Assembly (NCBI RefSeq): GCF_041814905.1
Contig: NZ_JBGXYA010000036.1
Coordinates: 1 to 64,000, forward strand
Length of the DNA: 64,000 nucleotides
DNA from: Glaesserella sp041814905
Lineage (GTDB): Bacteria > Pseudomonadota > Gammaproteobacteria > Enterobacterales > Pasteurellaceae
Direction: 5' to 3'
In this document: piece after piece, positions 49,576 through 56,785 of the stretch
Numbering within the stretch: the first letter of the stretch is position 1
Layout of the letters: every line of letters starts with the position of its first letter
Notes under the pieces: model-generated
Database searches by the model: none
Told to the model about the DNA's origin: nothing
What the model saw: only the letters and a program-made list of their open reading frames with translations
Program-made: the position numbers and the translations under genes

Positions 49576-51353
49576 TCAGACTTAATGCGGAACAACTCCA
49601 AGGGAAGCTGGATTTTATCGACCATTATATTCAAGCAAATAATGCGGCGGACGGCTCAAAAATGGATGCTAATGCCAATGTCAGCCAAAAGAACATTGCT
49701 ACAATGGAAAATGAACTTATGAAGGATTTCTTTGTGCAGGTTAATCGCGCTAAAGTCAGTAATAAAATAGCAGAACTTTTCGGAAAAGATTTAGCCGCAG
49801 AATATTTACGTCAAATTGAAGATCATGAAATCTACGTTCACGATGAAACCAGCCTGAAACCTTATTGTGTTTCAGTGACACTCTACCCTTTCTTGCACGA
49901 CGGATTGAGTAAGCTCGGCGGCGAATCCAAAGCGCCAAACCATCTGGCATCTTTTTGCGGTTCTTTTATCAATTTAGTCTTCGCCATCAGCTCACAATTT
50001 GCCGGGGCGGTGGCTACCGTGGAGTTTTTAACTTATTTTGACTATTTCGCCCGCCGAGATTATGGAGAGAATTATCTTGAAACGCACCATAATGAAGTCG
50101 AAAGCCATCTACAGCAAGTCATCTATAGTTTGAACCAACCCGCAGCAGCACGCGGTTATCAAAGTGTATTTTGGAATATTTCGGTTTTCGACCGCTATTA
50201 TTTCGATGCAATGTTCGGTGATTTTGTATTCCCCGATTTATCCGCACCGAATTGGCACACCGTTTCCGCTTTACAAGATTTCTTTATGCGTTGGTTCAAT
50301 AAAGAGCGTAGCAAAGCCATCTTGACTTTTCCGGTCGTGACCGCCGCCATGCTGACCGAAAACGGCAAATGTAAAGACGGCCATTTTGCCGATAAAATGG
50401 CACAAGAGCTGTCCGAAGGAAATTCTTTCTTTATCTATCAATCGGATAACCCTGATTCTCTCGCCTCCTGCTGCCGTTTACGTAACGAAATCAGCGACCA
50501 TACGTTTTCCTACTCGTTAGGTGCAGGCGGCGTGGCGACCGGTTCGATTAATGTCATCACCCTAAATATGAACCGTTTGGAACAAGACGGGCGGAATTTA
50601 ACTGAAGAAGTCGGTAAAATTCATCAATATCAATATGCGTACCGCAAATTGATGGAAGAATATTTATCCGCAGGAATGCTGCCGGTTTATGATGCCGGAT
50701 TTATCTCGCTGAATAAGCAATTCCTCACCATCGGCATTAACGGTATGGCGGAAGCCGCGGAATTTCATAGCATTAAAGTCGGCTATAATCCGGAATATGT
50801 TGATTTTGTCCGCCAACGTTTATTTGCAATTTATTCAGCAAATCAGACCGCTTGTAAACAATACGGCGTGAAATTTAATACCGAATTTGTCCCGGCGGAA
50901 AATCTTGGGGTAAAAAATGCCAAATGGGATAAAGCCGCGGGTTATGTTGTGCCACGCGATTGCTACAATTCCTATTTCTATATTGTGGAAGATGAAGAGA
51001 TCAATGCGCTGGATAAATTTATGCTGCACGGAAAAGAACTTGTGGAGTGGTTAGACGGCGGTTCTGCCTTGCATTTAAATTTAGACGAAGCACTCAGTTT
51101 CAGTGGCTACCGCTCGCTATTGGATATCGCGGCGCAAACCGGCTGCAACTATTTCTGTATCAACGTAAAAATCACCATCTGTAACGAATGCGCGCATATC
51201 GACAAACGCACTTTACGCTTGTGTAGTTGCTGCGGCTCACAAAACATTGATTACGGCACAAGAGTCATTGGTTATTTGAAACGGGTTTCCGCTTTCAGCT
51301 CCGCCCGTCAGAAAGAACATTCATTAAGGCATTATCACCGTAAAGCCGCGTAA
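49572..51353 (+). CDS. nrdD: Anaerobic ribonucleoside-triphosphate reductase NrdD, without ATP-cone
   Basis: Class III ribonucleotide reductase that reduces NTPs in anaerobic growth. I use the ATG at 49572 (593 residues), which overlaps nrdG. A longer frame from 49464 only re-reads nrdG. Seen: YVHDETSLKPYCVSVTLYPFLHDG; catalytic region SLASCCRLRNEISDHTFSYSLGAGGVATGSINVITLNMNRL; a zinc ribbon with CNEC and CSCC pairs; and the glycyl-radical segment TRVIGYLKRVSAFSSARQKE (Gly about 567). The usual N-terminal ATP-cone (about 100 residues in E. coli NrdD, 712 aa) is absent, so allosteric activity control by ATP/dATP is expected to be lost or different. Confidence 0.92.
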   Translation: MIRLNAEQLQGKLDFIDHYIQANNAADGSKMDANANVSQKNIATMENELMKDFFVQVNRAKVSNKIAELFGKDLAAEYLRQIEDHEIYVHDETSLKPYCVSVTLYPFLHDGLSKLGGESKAPNHLASFCGSFINLVFAISSQFAGAVATVEFLTYFDYFARRDYGENYLETHHNEVESHLQQVIYSLNQPAAARGYQSVFWNISVFDRYYFDAMFGDFVFPDLSAPNWHTVSALQDFFMRWFNKERSKAILTFPVVTAAMLTENGKCKDGHFADKMAQELSEGNSFFIYQSDNPDSLASCCRLRNEISDHTFSYSLGAGGVATGSINVITLNMNRLEQDGRNLTEEVGKIHQYQYAYRKLMEEYLSAGMLPVYDAGFISLNKQFLTIGINGMAEAAEFHSIKVGYNPEYVDFVRQRLFAIYSANQTACKQYGVKFNTEFVPAENLGVKNAKWDKAAGYVVPRDCYNSYFYIVEDEEINALDKFMLHGKELVEWLDGGSALHLNLDEALSFSGYRSLLDIAAQTGCNYFCINVKITICNECAHIDKRTLRLCSCCGSQNIDYGTRVIGYLKRVSAFSSARQKEHSLRHYHRKAA

Positions 51354-51380
51354 AACCGCTTGAGTTTCATAATAGAAAAG

Positions 51381-51406
51381 CCTCCTCCACAAGTGGAGGA
51401 GGAAAC
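51381..51406. terminator. Terminator between nrdD and ygfB
   Basis: CCTCCTCCAC / GTGGAGGAGG, 10-bp stem with a 2-nt minimal loop (8-bp stem with 6-nt loop). T-rich on the minus strand (CTTTTCTATT), A-rich on the plus, so it best fits the end of ygfB, and may also stop nrdD. Confidence 0.8.
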
Positions 51407-51414
51407 AAGAAAAA

Positions 51415-51425
51415 ACAAGCGGTCA
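51415..51425 (+). repeat. DNA uptake signal sequence after nrdD
   Basis: ACAAGCGGTCA followed by TTTTTTGCAAATT, in the gap between the nrdD terminator and ygfB. Confidence 0.8.
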
Positions 51426-51456
51426 GTTTTCAACGATTTTTTGCAAATTCAAGACG

Positions 51457-52005
51457 TTAATGTAACTTCGGCTTTTCCGCCATTTTCGGTGAGGCAAAAT
51501 GGCTGTGTAAAAACAGTGTGACTATGCGTAGATATTCAACAATCTCTTCACCGGCATCAAGCAACGCTTCACTGCTTTCGTCTTCATCATAACCAAGTCT
51601 GGCGATTTCATCTAAATCATCGATCGCTTCATTCACTTCATCATTTTCACGCGACAATTTCGGTTGAGCCAAACCTAACCCCGAAATAAAATGCCCCGTC
51701 CAATCAGCAATATTATCGGCTAAGACAAAACCGTCTTCCTCTTCAGGTAGCCACAATGAAAAAAGCGTATTGGCTTCATCAAAACTTTCGCTTAATTGTC
51801 GGTAAAATTCGCTCAATGCCGCTAAAGGCGCTTGAGAAAAGGCGTGCCCATCGTTCATAAACTGATATGTTAAGGTTTTCCAAGAGTCGTCTTGAATACC
51901 GCCGGCGATTAATCCGCTTAAAAAACCGTGAAATTCGGCTGGGGAATAATCGATTTGAAGCTGAGAAATCAGCTGTTTAAATTCGTTTGATTGCAAAATA
52001 GCCAT
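51457..52005 (-). CDS. ygfB: UPF0149 family protein YgfB
   Basis: A 182-residue soluble helical protein. It has the family start SNEFKQLISQLQIDYSPAEFHGFLSGLIAGG and the middle QAPLAALSEFYRQLSESFDEANTLFSLWLPEEEDGFVLADNIADWTGHFISGLGLAQ. An acidic segment ENDEVNEAIDDLDEIARLGYDEDESSEA follows, and the Lys/Pro-ending C-terminus is PKMAEKPKLH. YgfB-type proteins are conserved near zapA/6S RNA in gammaproteobacteria; their role (suggested to involve murein-recycling gene control in Pseudomonas) is not clear here. It diverges from zapA. Confidence 0.9.
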   Translation of the reverse strand: MAILQSNEFKQLISQLQIDYSPAEFHGFLSGLIAGGIQDDSWKTLTYQFMNDGHAFSQAPLAALSEFYRQLSESFDEANTLFSLWLPEEEDGFVLADNIADWTGHFISGLGLAQPKLSRENDEVNEAIDDLDEIARLGYDEDESSEALLDAGEEIVEYLRIVTLFLHSHFASPKMAEKPKLH

Positions 52006-52079
52006 AGCCTATTATTTGTGATTTATTCAAAGGGTGGCATAATAGCAAAAATTTTTGTGTTCGTGAGGATTTCCCGACA

Positions 52080-52406
52080 ATGTCGAAGAATAATATTGAA
52101 TTATCGCTTTTTGGGCAGGTGCTTCGCCTTTACTGCCCGCCGGAACAGCAAGAAGCGTTATTAGCGTCCGCGCAACGTTTAGAAGAACGTGTCGCCGTAC
52201 TTAAAGAGCAATCCGGCATTATCCAGCTTGAAAAAGTGCTTTCTATCGTGGCACTGAATTTAAATTACGAGCTGGAGCAAGAACAGCGCAAAAACGTAGA
52301 AAATAAAAATGTGTTAATGGCATGTGTGCAGCAATTAGACAATTCATTGGCAAAATTTCAGTCAACGAATATTGATGCCATGTCTGTTGCTCAAGAAAAT
52401 GACTAA
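52080..52406 (+). CDS. zapA: Cell division protein ZapA
   Basis: A 108-residue FtsZ-ring stabiliser: N-terminal globular domain (1-40) NNIELSLFGQVLRLYCPPEQQEALLASAQRLEERVAVLK, then a long coiled coil (VLSIVALNLNYELEQEQRKNVENKNVLMACVQQLDNSLAKFQ). It bundles FtsZ filaments at midcell. Gene order ygfB-zapA-6S RNA-fau is conserved, which supports the annotation. The Shine-Dalgarno GTGAGGAT precedes the ATG. It ends about 70 bp before the 6S start. Confidence 0.92.
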   Translation: MSKNNIELSLFGQVLRLYCPPEQQEALLASAQRLEERVAVLKEQSGIIQLEKVLSIVALNLNYELEQEQRKNVENKNVLMACVQQLDNSLAKFQSTNIDAMSVAQEND

Positions 52407-52474
52407 TAGCATAAATTCCTGCATTTTCTTGATCTGAACACTAGGAAAAACGATCAAATTCCGTTAGTATTCTT

Positions 52475-52657
52475 ATTGCCTGAGGTGTACGTTGTGAGTT
52501 ACGTCCCTGAGCCGATATTTAAAACACTTTGAGTTGAGCTCTTATATTGTTGGTGAGCAGGCTCGTTCGACGAGAAGCCTAAAAACGGTAATGTTCGACT
52601 CCCTTGAACCGTCTGGTTCAAGGACCACAACGAATGACGGCACTTCGGGTCTTTTTT
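52475..52657 (+). ncRNA. ssrS: 6S RNA
   Basis: Global regulator that binds sigma70 RNA polymerase in stationary phase. Matches to known 6S: 5' CCTGAGGTG pairs with 3' CACTTCGGG (nine base pairs including wobble); CCTGAGCCGATATTT and GGTGAGCAGGCTCG closely follow the conserved central bubble of E. coli 6S; GAGAAGCC and CCCTTGAACC...GGTTCAAGG form the second stem. Length is about 177-183 nt. A TAGTAT -10 lies at 52465-52470, and CTTTTTTATT ends the transcript. It sits between zapA and fau, as usual. Confidence 0.93.
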
Positions 52658-52661
52658 ATTT

Positions 52662-53240
52662 ATGACAAAATCTTCCCCTTACGAACTTCGTCAGCAATTA
52701 CGCCAAACCATGCGTGCATTGCGTCTCGGCTTAACACCGGTACAACAAACCTTTGCCGCGCAACAAATTATTCCTAAGGCATTAACATTAATTGAACACT
52801 ATCAAGCAACCCGTCTTGCTTTTTATCTGCCTTTTAACGGTGAGATTTCTCCGATTCCGTTAATTGAACGGCTACAAACGCTGAACAAAAAAATTTATCT
52901 ACCGGTACTACATCCTTTTAGTGCACATCAACTGCTGTTTTTGGAATATCACTCACCGCAGGATTTGGAAACCAACCGCTTCGGCATCCTTCAACCCAAA
53001 CTTGATGTACGTAATGTTCTACCGCTAAACGAATTAGAGATGATTTTCGTGCCGCTTGTCGCCTGTGATCAACAAGGCAATCGCTTAGGTATGGGCGGTG
53101 GTTTTTATGATAGAACCCTTGCTCAAGCCAAACATTTAGTGAGCGTAGGTTTGGCTCATCGCAACCAACAAGTTGAACAACTGCCCGTTGAAAGTTGGGA
53201 TGAACCTCTTACGCATTTAATTCTCGGAGATTGCGAATAA
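52662..53240 (+). CDS. fau: 5-formyltetrahydrofolate cyclo-ligase (YgfA/Fau)
   Basis: Converts 5-formyl-THF to 5,10-methenyl-THF using ATP. 192 residues: SSPYELRQQLRQTMRALRLGLTP, TRLAFYLPFNGEISPIPLIE, EMIFVPLVACDQQGNRLGMGGGFYDRTLAQA (the MTHFS GMGGGFYDR signature) and VESWDEPLTHLIL. The start ATG is only 5 nt after the 6S T-tract, with no obvious Shine-Dalgarno (TTTTTTATTT), so translation may be weak or occur on a processed read-through transcript. It overlaps the next gene by one base (TAATG). Confidence 0.92.
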   Translation: MTKSSPYELRQQLRQTMRALRLGLTPVQQTFAAQQIIPKALTLIEHYQATRLAFYLPFNGEISPIPLIERLQTLNKKIYLPVLHPFSAHQLLFLEYHSPQDLETNRFGILQPKLDVRNVLPLNELEMIFVPLVACDQQGNRLGMGGGFYDRTLAQAKHLVSVGLAHRNQQVEQLPVESWDEPLTHLILGDCE

Positions 53241-53683
53241 TGGCGCTCAAACTTCCCCCACCGCTTGTGGCGTTAATCTGTGCAATCATTATCTATTTTC
53301 TTCCGAATTATGCCGAACCCAATCTGATTTACCGCGCCGCTGCACTGTTTTTTATATTATTTGCCGCGGTTGTCGATATTTCAGGGCTGATTGCGTTTTA
53401 CCAAAACAAAACGACAATTAATCCGCTAAATCCAAGTAAAACGGTCCGTCTCACTACGCATGGCATCTACCGTTTTACCCGAAATCCAATGTATCTCGGT
53501 TTGGCAAGCTTATTGATTGCATGGTCGCTGTGGCTGGGCAATGCTTTCGCATTTTTGGTCGTTTGGGGATTTATCGCCTACATCACCCGCTTCCAAATTC
53601 TGCCGGAGGAGCGGATTCTCGAACAAAAATTCGGCGAAGAATACCGCACCTATCAACAAAAAGTACCACGGTGGCTTTGGTAG
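53240..53683 (+). CDS. Isoprenylcysteine/phospholipid methyltransferase-like membrane protein
   Basis: A 147-residue inner-membrane protein from the ATG at 53240 (stop of fau overlaps, TAATG). It has four membrane segments (LVALICAIIIYFLPNYA, YRAAALFFILFAAVVDISGLI, YLGLASLLIAWSLWLG, FAFLVVWGFIAYI) and the cytoplasmic motif LTTHGIYRFTRNPMYLG followed by ILPEERILEQKFGEEYRTYQQKVPRWL. This is the ICMT/PEMT-like COG2020 layout: the RNPMY and EE-x-F-x-x-Y motifs bind SAM and substrate. The methyl acceptor is unknown. No methyltransferase activity is shown here. Confidence 0.85.
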   Translation: MALKLPPPLVALICAIIIYFLPNYAEPNLIYRAAALFFILFAAVVDISGLIAFYQNKTTINPLNPSKTVRLTTHGIYRFTRNPMYLGLASLLIAWSLWLGNAFAFLVVWGFIAYITRFQILPEERILEQKFGEEYRTYQQKVPRWLW

Positions 53684-53688
53684 CGCAG

Positions 53689-53755
53689 ACAAGCGGTCGG
53701 TTTGTGAGAAAATTTTGCAAAATTTGCAAAAAAATCGGACAATCTCACCGCTTGT
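53689..53755. repeat. USS pair between the methyltransferase-like gene and hinT
   Basis: ACAAGCGGTCG at 53689-53699 and TCACCGCTTGT at 53745-53755 with two TTTGCAAAA tracts between. The arms share the AAGCGGT core. hinT starts 21 bp later, so this can be a leader structure as well as a terminator. Confidence 0.65.
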
Positions 53756-53776
53756 ATCGATTAAAAGGAACAAATT

Positions 53777-54136
53777 ATGTCTACTCAATACCCTGAAACT
53801 ATTTTCAGTAAAATTATCCGCAAAGAAATTCCGGCAAACATTGTTTATCAAGATGAACTGGTCACCGCATTCCGCGATATTTCGCCGCAGGCTAAAACCC
53901 ACATTTTGATTATTCCGAACAAATTTATCCCAACCGTTAATCATGTTACGGCTGAAGATGAGCAAACGTTAGGACGCTTATTCACTGTTGCAGCCAAAAT
54001 TGCCAAAGAAGAAGGTATTGCCGAAGACGGCTACCGTTTGATCATGAACTGCAACAAACATGGCGGACAAGAAGTATTCCATATTCATATGCACCTTGTT
54101 GGCGGCGAGCCGCTCGGTAAAATGTTGGCAAAATAA
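53777..54136 (+). CDS. hinT: HIT-family purine nucleoside phosphoramidase HinT
   Basis: A 119-residue cytoplasmic HIT protein. It has the start TIFSKIIRKEIPANIVYQDELVTAFRDISPQAKTHILIIP and the catalytic histidine triad in GGQEVFHIHMHLVGGEPLGKM (His-x-His-x-His). It hydrolyses AMP-lysine/adenosine phosphoramidates. AAAAGGAACAAA precedes the ATG. It is followed 1 nt later by a lipoprotein gene, as hinT-ycfL-(lpoB)-thiK in E. coli. Confidence 0.95.
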   Translation: MSTQYPETIFSKIIRKEIPANIVYQDELVTAFRDISPQAKTHILIIPNKFIPTVNHVTAEDEQTLGRLFTVAAKIAKEEGIAEDGYRLIMNCNKHGGQEVFHIHMHLVGGEPLGKMLAK

Positions 54137-54137
54137 T

Positions 54138-54509
54138 ATGTTATTCAAAAAATTCTTCATGCCTGCACTATTTGGCTTACTTCTCGGTGCCTGTTCCAGC
54201 TCGCCGACCAGCTATTTGCCAAATGGAACTCAGCCGATTGTCAACATTGAGGCGAATATCAATTCGTTGATCAATGTTGAAGCGTCATCGAATGCCTTAA
54301 CCGTCGTTAACAAAACGGCTCGCCCGCTTAGCTTGCTCTATACGCTGATTTGGTACGATAAAGATGGTGTAACCCAAACGACAAACGGCGCGGAAAACCC
54401 GCCTTGGCATACTTTACAGCTCGAAGCGGAACAGAAATCTGCCCTGCAGCTAGACAAACCGAGTACAGAAAGCGAAAACTACCGTATTTACCTACGCAGT
54501 AGTCGATGA
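54138..54509 (+). CDS. ycfL: YcfL-like outer-membrane lipoprotein (DUF1425)
   Basis: A 123-residue lipoprotein: signal MLFKKFFMPALFGLLLGACSS with lipobox LGAC (Cys about 19). The mature protein has a beta-rich fold, with NALTVVNKTARPLSLLYTLIWYDKDGVTQTTNGAENPPWHTLQLEAEQKSALQLD. Gene order (hinT before, thiK after) and length match E. coli YcfL. The function is unknown. The lpoB gene that sits between ycfL and thiK in enterics is missing. It overlaps the next gene by 4 nt (ATGA). Confidence 0.85.
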   Translation: MLFKKFFMPALFGLLLGACSSSPTSYLPNGTQPIVNIEANINSLINVEASSNALTVVNKTARPLSLLYTLIWYDKDGVTQTTNGAENPPWHTLQLEAEQKSALQLDKPSTESENYRIYLRSSR

Positions 54510-55261
54510 ACGCATTAGCATGGTTGACGCAAACCAAAGCGCAAGCGGTTCGTTCCGTGCAACCATTGCACGGATTGACCGCGTGTAGCCAATTGATAGA
54601 ACTGGAAAACGGCGAACGCTACGTATGGCGCAAGCAGAGCAGACGGGCAACGGATTATGGCATAAACTACTCGCAAGAAGCGGTGATATTGGCAGCCATA
54701 GCCGAATTCGGATTCTCACCGGTTCCCTGCTACGTCTCTTCACAAGAAACCTTGCTTCACTGGCTTGAAGGCGAGCAGCCGAAACAATTCGACGATCAGT
54801 TGTTGCAACAACTGGCAGCATTGCTCGCCAAACTGCACCGTTTGGATTTACAAACGGTCTTTTTCGGCAAAAAATTGGCAAAACTCGATCTTGCCGAGCG
54901 TTGTTATACTTTATGGAAAACACTCTCCTCAAATCAACAAGCTGAATTGGGCTTTTCACCGCCATTTAACCGGGTCGAACCGTTTGCAGCGGCACTTTGC
55001 CATCACGATATCCACCTTGCCAATTTGGTTACCCGTTCAAATAGATTGTTTTTAATTGATTGGGAATATGCAGCCGTCTCCGATCCGGCATTGGAACTTG
55101 CGATGATTATTCACGGCAACGCACTGATTTCCGCACAACAAGCGGTCTTTTTGAACGGTTATTTTGCAAAAAATCCGCTCAATCGCACCGCTTGTATCGC
55201 CAAAATGAAAGAATATCTGCCTGAAATTGAAAAACTTAATCGATTATGGTTTGCGCTTTAG
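54506..55261 (+). CDS. ThiK-like APH-fold kinase
   Basis: A 251-residue aminoglycoside-phosphotransferase-fold kinase. It has CSQLIELENGERYVWRKQS (nucleotide Lys), the catalytic ALCHHDIHLANLVTRSNRLFLIDWEYAAVSDPALELA (HHD...N and DWE) and TLLHWLEGEQ. The context after ycfL fits ThiK (thiamine kinase, YcfN), and the length (about 274 in E. coli) is a bit shorter. It differs from the two-domain APH protein of the glycan cluster: it keeps the usual Asn at catalytic Asp +5. It contains an internal USS (ACAAGCGGTCT, 55138-55148). Thiamine as the substrate is inferred from position only. Confidence 0.78.
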   Translation: MNALAWLTQTKAQAVRSVQPLHGLTACSQLIELENGERYVWRKQSRRATDYGINYSQEAVILAAIAEFGFSPVPCYVSSQETLLHWLEGEQPKQFDDQLLQQLAALLAKLHRLDLQTVFFGKKLAKLDLAERCYTLWKTLSSNQQAELGFSPPFNRVEPFAAALCHHDIHLANLVTRSNRLFLIDWEYAAVSDPALELAMIIHGNALISAQQAVFLNGYFAKNPLNRTACIAKMKEYLPEIEKLNRLWFAL

Positions 55262-55327
55262 CATATTGTAGATAAAATTATCACCCAATTGAGAACCATT
55301 TTTATTTGTAAAAGAGTGTAAACCGAC

Positions 55328-55356
55328 TTGTCTTTGTTTTTGAGAATCAATATCAT
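55328..55356 (+). promoter_or_regulatory. Fur-overlapped sigma70 promoter
   Basis: -35 TTGTCT (55328-55333), a 17-bp spacer, -10 TATCAT (55351-55356). A Fur-type 7-1-7 box TGAGAAT-C-AATATCA (55341-55355) covers the spacer and -10. Weaker Fur-like tracts (GATAAAATTATCA near 55270, TTGAGAACCATTTTTATT near 55290) lie upstream. Confidence 0.72.
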
Positions 55357-55362
55357 TTAGTC

Positions 55363-55432
55363 ACTTCAAAAATAATAGGTAATCACTCCAACTCTTACGC
55401 CTCATTCCCCCACAAAATGAGGCGTTTTTTTT
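55363..55432 (+). ncRNA. Predicted Fur-regulated small RNA
   Basis: A unit of about 70 nt from the -10 to a strong terminator, with no ORF of any size starting with ATG. It has an unstructured 5' part with the pyrimidine tract ATCACTCCAACTC and a terminal hairpin ACGCCTCATT / AATGAGGCGT with a C-rich loop (CCCCCACAA) and eight T residues. C-rich loops and CU-tracts in sRNAs often target Shine-Dalgarno sequences. It could be the counterpart of the H. influenzae Fur-controlled sRNA HrrF, which I cannot compare here. No relation to RyhB sequence is obvious. Confidence 0.55.
55397..55432 (+). terminator. Strong terminator before tyrS
   Basis: A 10-bp perfect stem ACGCCTCATT / AATGAGGCGT, 9-nt loop CCCCCACAA, and eight T residues. 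Confidence 0.92.
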
Positions 55433-55510
55433 CGCCTTTTCCCTATGATTTTCATTTCATCCCGTTATAATACCGAGTATTTTTCGCTTTATACAGAATA
55501 AGGACACATA

Positions 55511-56701
55511 ATGACTCAATCTATTGATACTATTCTCGCCGAACTGAAACGTGGCGTAGAAGAAGTTTACTCCGAAGCAGATCTCATCGAAAAATTAAAA
55601 GAAAACCGTCCGTTGCGCGTAAAACTTGGCGCAGATCCAACCGCTCCCGATATTCATTTAGGTCATACCGTAGTATTAAACAAACTACGTCAATTCCAGA
55701 ATTTTGGTCACGAAGTGATTTTCTTAATCGGTGACTTCACCGCAACCGTGGGCGATCCTTCGGGTAAAAACACAACCCGCCCGCCGCTTTCTCGTGAAGA
55801 TGTGCTACGCAATGCGGAAACCTATAAAGAACAGATCTACAAAATTCTCGACCCGCAAAAAACCCGTATCGTGTTTAACTCCGATTGGTTAGGTGAATTG
55901 GGTACCATTGGTATGATTCGCTTAGCATCAAACTATACGGTCGCTCGTATGCTTGAGCGTGATGATTTCAAAAAACGTTTTGCCAATAACCAATCTATTG
56001 CGATTCACGAATTTATCTACCCGTTATTGCAAGGTCATGATTCTGTTGCTTTGGAAGCGGATATTGAACTTGGCGGTACAGACCAAACTTTCAACCTGTT
56101 GATCGGTCGTGAATTGCAAAAAGCCGCAGGGCAAAAACCGCAAGTGGCAATGACTTTACCGCTTTTGGTCGGCTTAGACGGCGAGAAAAAAATGTCAAAA
56201 TCCCTGGGCAACTACATCGGTGTGACCGAAGTTCCTAACGAAATGTTCGGTAAAATTATGTCGATTTCGGATGAATTGATGTGGGATTGGTATAACTTAC
56301 TTTCATTCCGTCCATTGGCAGAAATCGCCCAATTAAAAGCCGATGTTGAAGCAGGAAAAAACCCGCGTGATGTGAAAATTCTGTTAGCGAAAGAGATTAT
56401 CGCACGCTTCCACTCAGAAGCCGATGCCGATACTGCAGAGCAAGAGTTTATCAATCGTTTCCAAAAAGGTGCATTACCGGATGAAATGCCTGAATTCACC
56501 TTTGAAGGCGAAATCGGCTTAGCGGCATTGTTAAAAGAAGCCGGTTTAGTACCTTCCACGTCTGAAGCAATTCGTTCTGCACAGCAAGGCGGCGTGAAAA
56601 TTGATGGCGAAAAAATCGATGATGTGAAACAAAATGCGCAAAAAGGGACTTTTGTTTATCAAGTCGGTAAACGTAAATTTGCAAGAGTAACAGTGAAATA
56701 G
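55511..56701 (+). CDS. tyrS: Tyrosyl-tRNA synthetase
   Basis: Class I aminoacyl-tRNA synthetase, 396 residues. It has the HIGH-like signature PDIHLGHTVVLNKLRQFQ and the second signature KMSKSLGNYI (KMSKS). A tyrosine-binding region FLIGDFTATVGDPSG, the tRNA-binding domain and a C-terminal S4-like RNA-binding segment (GGVKIDGEKIDDV) are present. It belongs to the TyrRS subgroup whose C-terminus ends in ...VGKRKFARVTVK. It stands alone, with a terminator after it. Its promoter lies in 55433-55510 (TATAAT-like at 55465-55471). No T-box or attenuator is visible. Confidence 0.96.
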   Translation: MTQSIDTILAELKRGVEEVYSEADLIEKLKENRPLRVKLGADPTAPDIHLGHTVVLNKLRQFQNFGHEVIFLIGDFTATVGDPSGKNTTRPPLSREDVLRNAETYKEQIYKILDPQKTRIVFNSDWLGELGTIGMIRLASNYTVARMLERDDFKKRFANNQSIAIHEFIYPLLQGHDSVALEADIELGGTDQTFNLLIGRELQKAAGQKPQVAMTLPLLVGLDGEKKMSKSLGNYIGVTEVPNEMFGKIMSISDELMWDWYNLLSFRPLAEIAQLKADVEAGKNPRDVKILLAKEIIARFHSEADADTAEQEFINRFQKGALPDEMPEFTFEGEIGLAALLKEAGLVPSTSEAIRSAQQGGVKIDGEKIDDVKQNAQKGTFVYQVGKRKFARVTVK

Positions 56702-56721
56702 CCTTATTTCCCCATATATTT

Positions 56722-56750
56722 AAAGCGTAGATTTATTCTACGCTTTTAAT
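56722..56750. terminator. Bidirectional terminator between tyrS and CCP gene
   Basis: AAAGCGTAGA / TCTACGCTTT, 10-bp stem with a 5-nt loop TTTAT, T-rich both ways. Confidence 0.88.
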
Positions 56751-56785
56751 TTGCTTTATTTAATGAGACAAAAATGCCTTCCGAT

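Noticed and set aside
53517..53965. Long overlapping ORFs on both strands around the methyltransferase-like gene and hinT
   Set aside because: They cross the USS pair and shadow two supported genes.
55262..55327. Additional Fur boxes as separate features
   Set aside because: GATAAAATTATCA and TTGAGAACCATTTTTATT are Fur-like but too degenerate to list singly; noted with the promoter.
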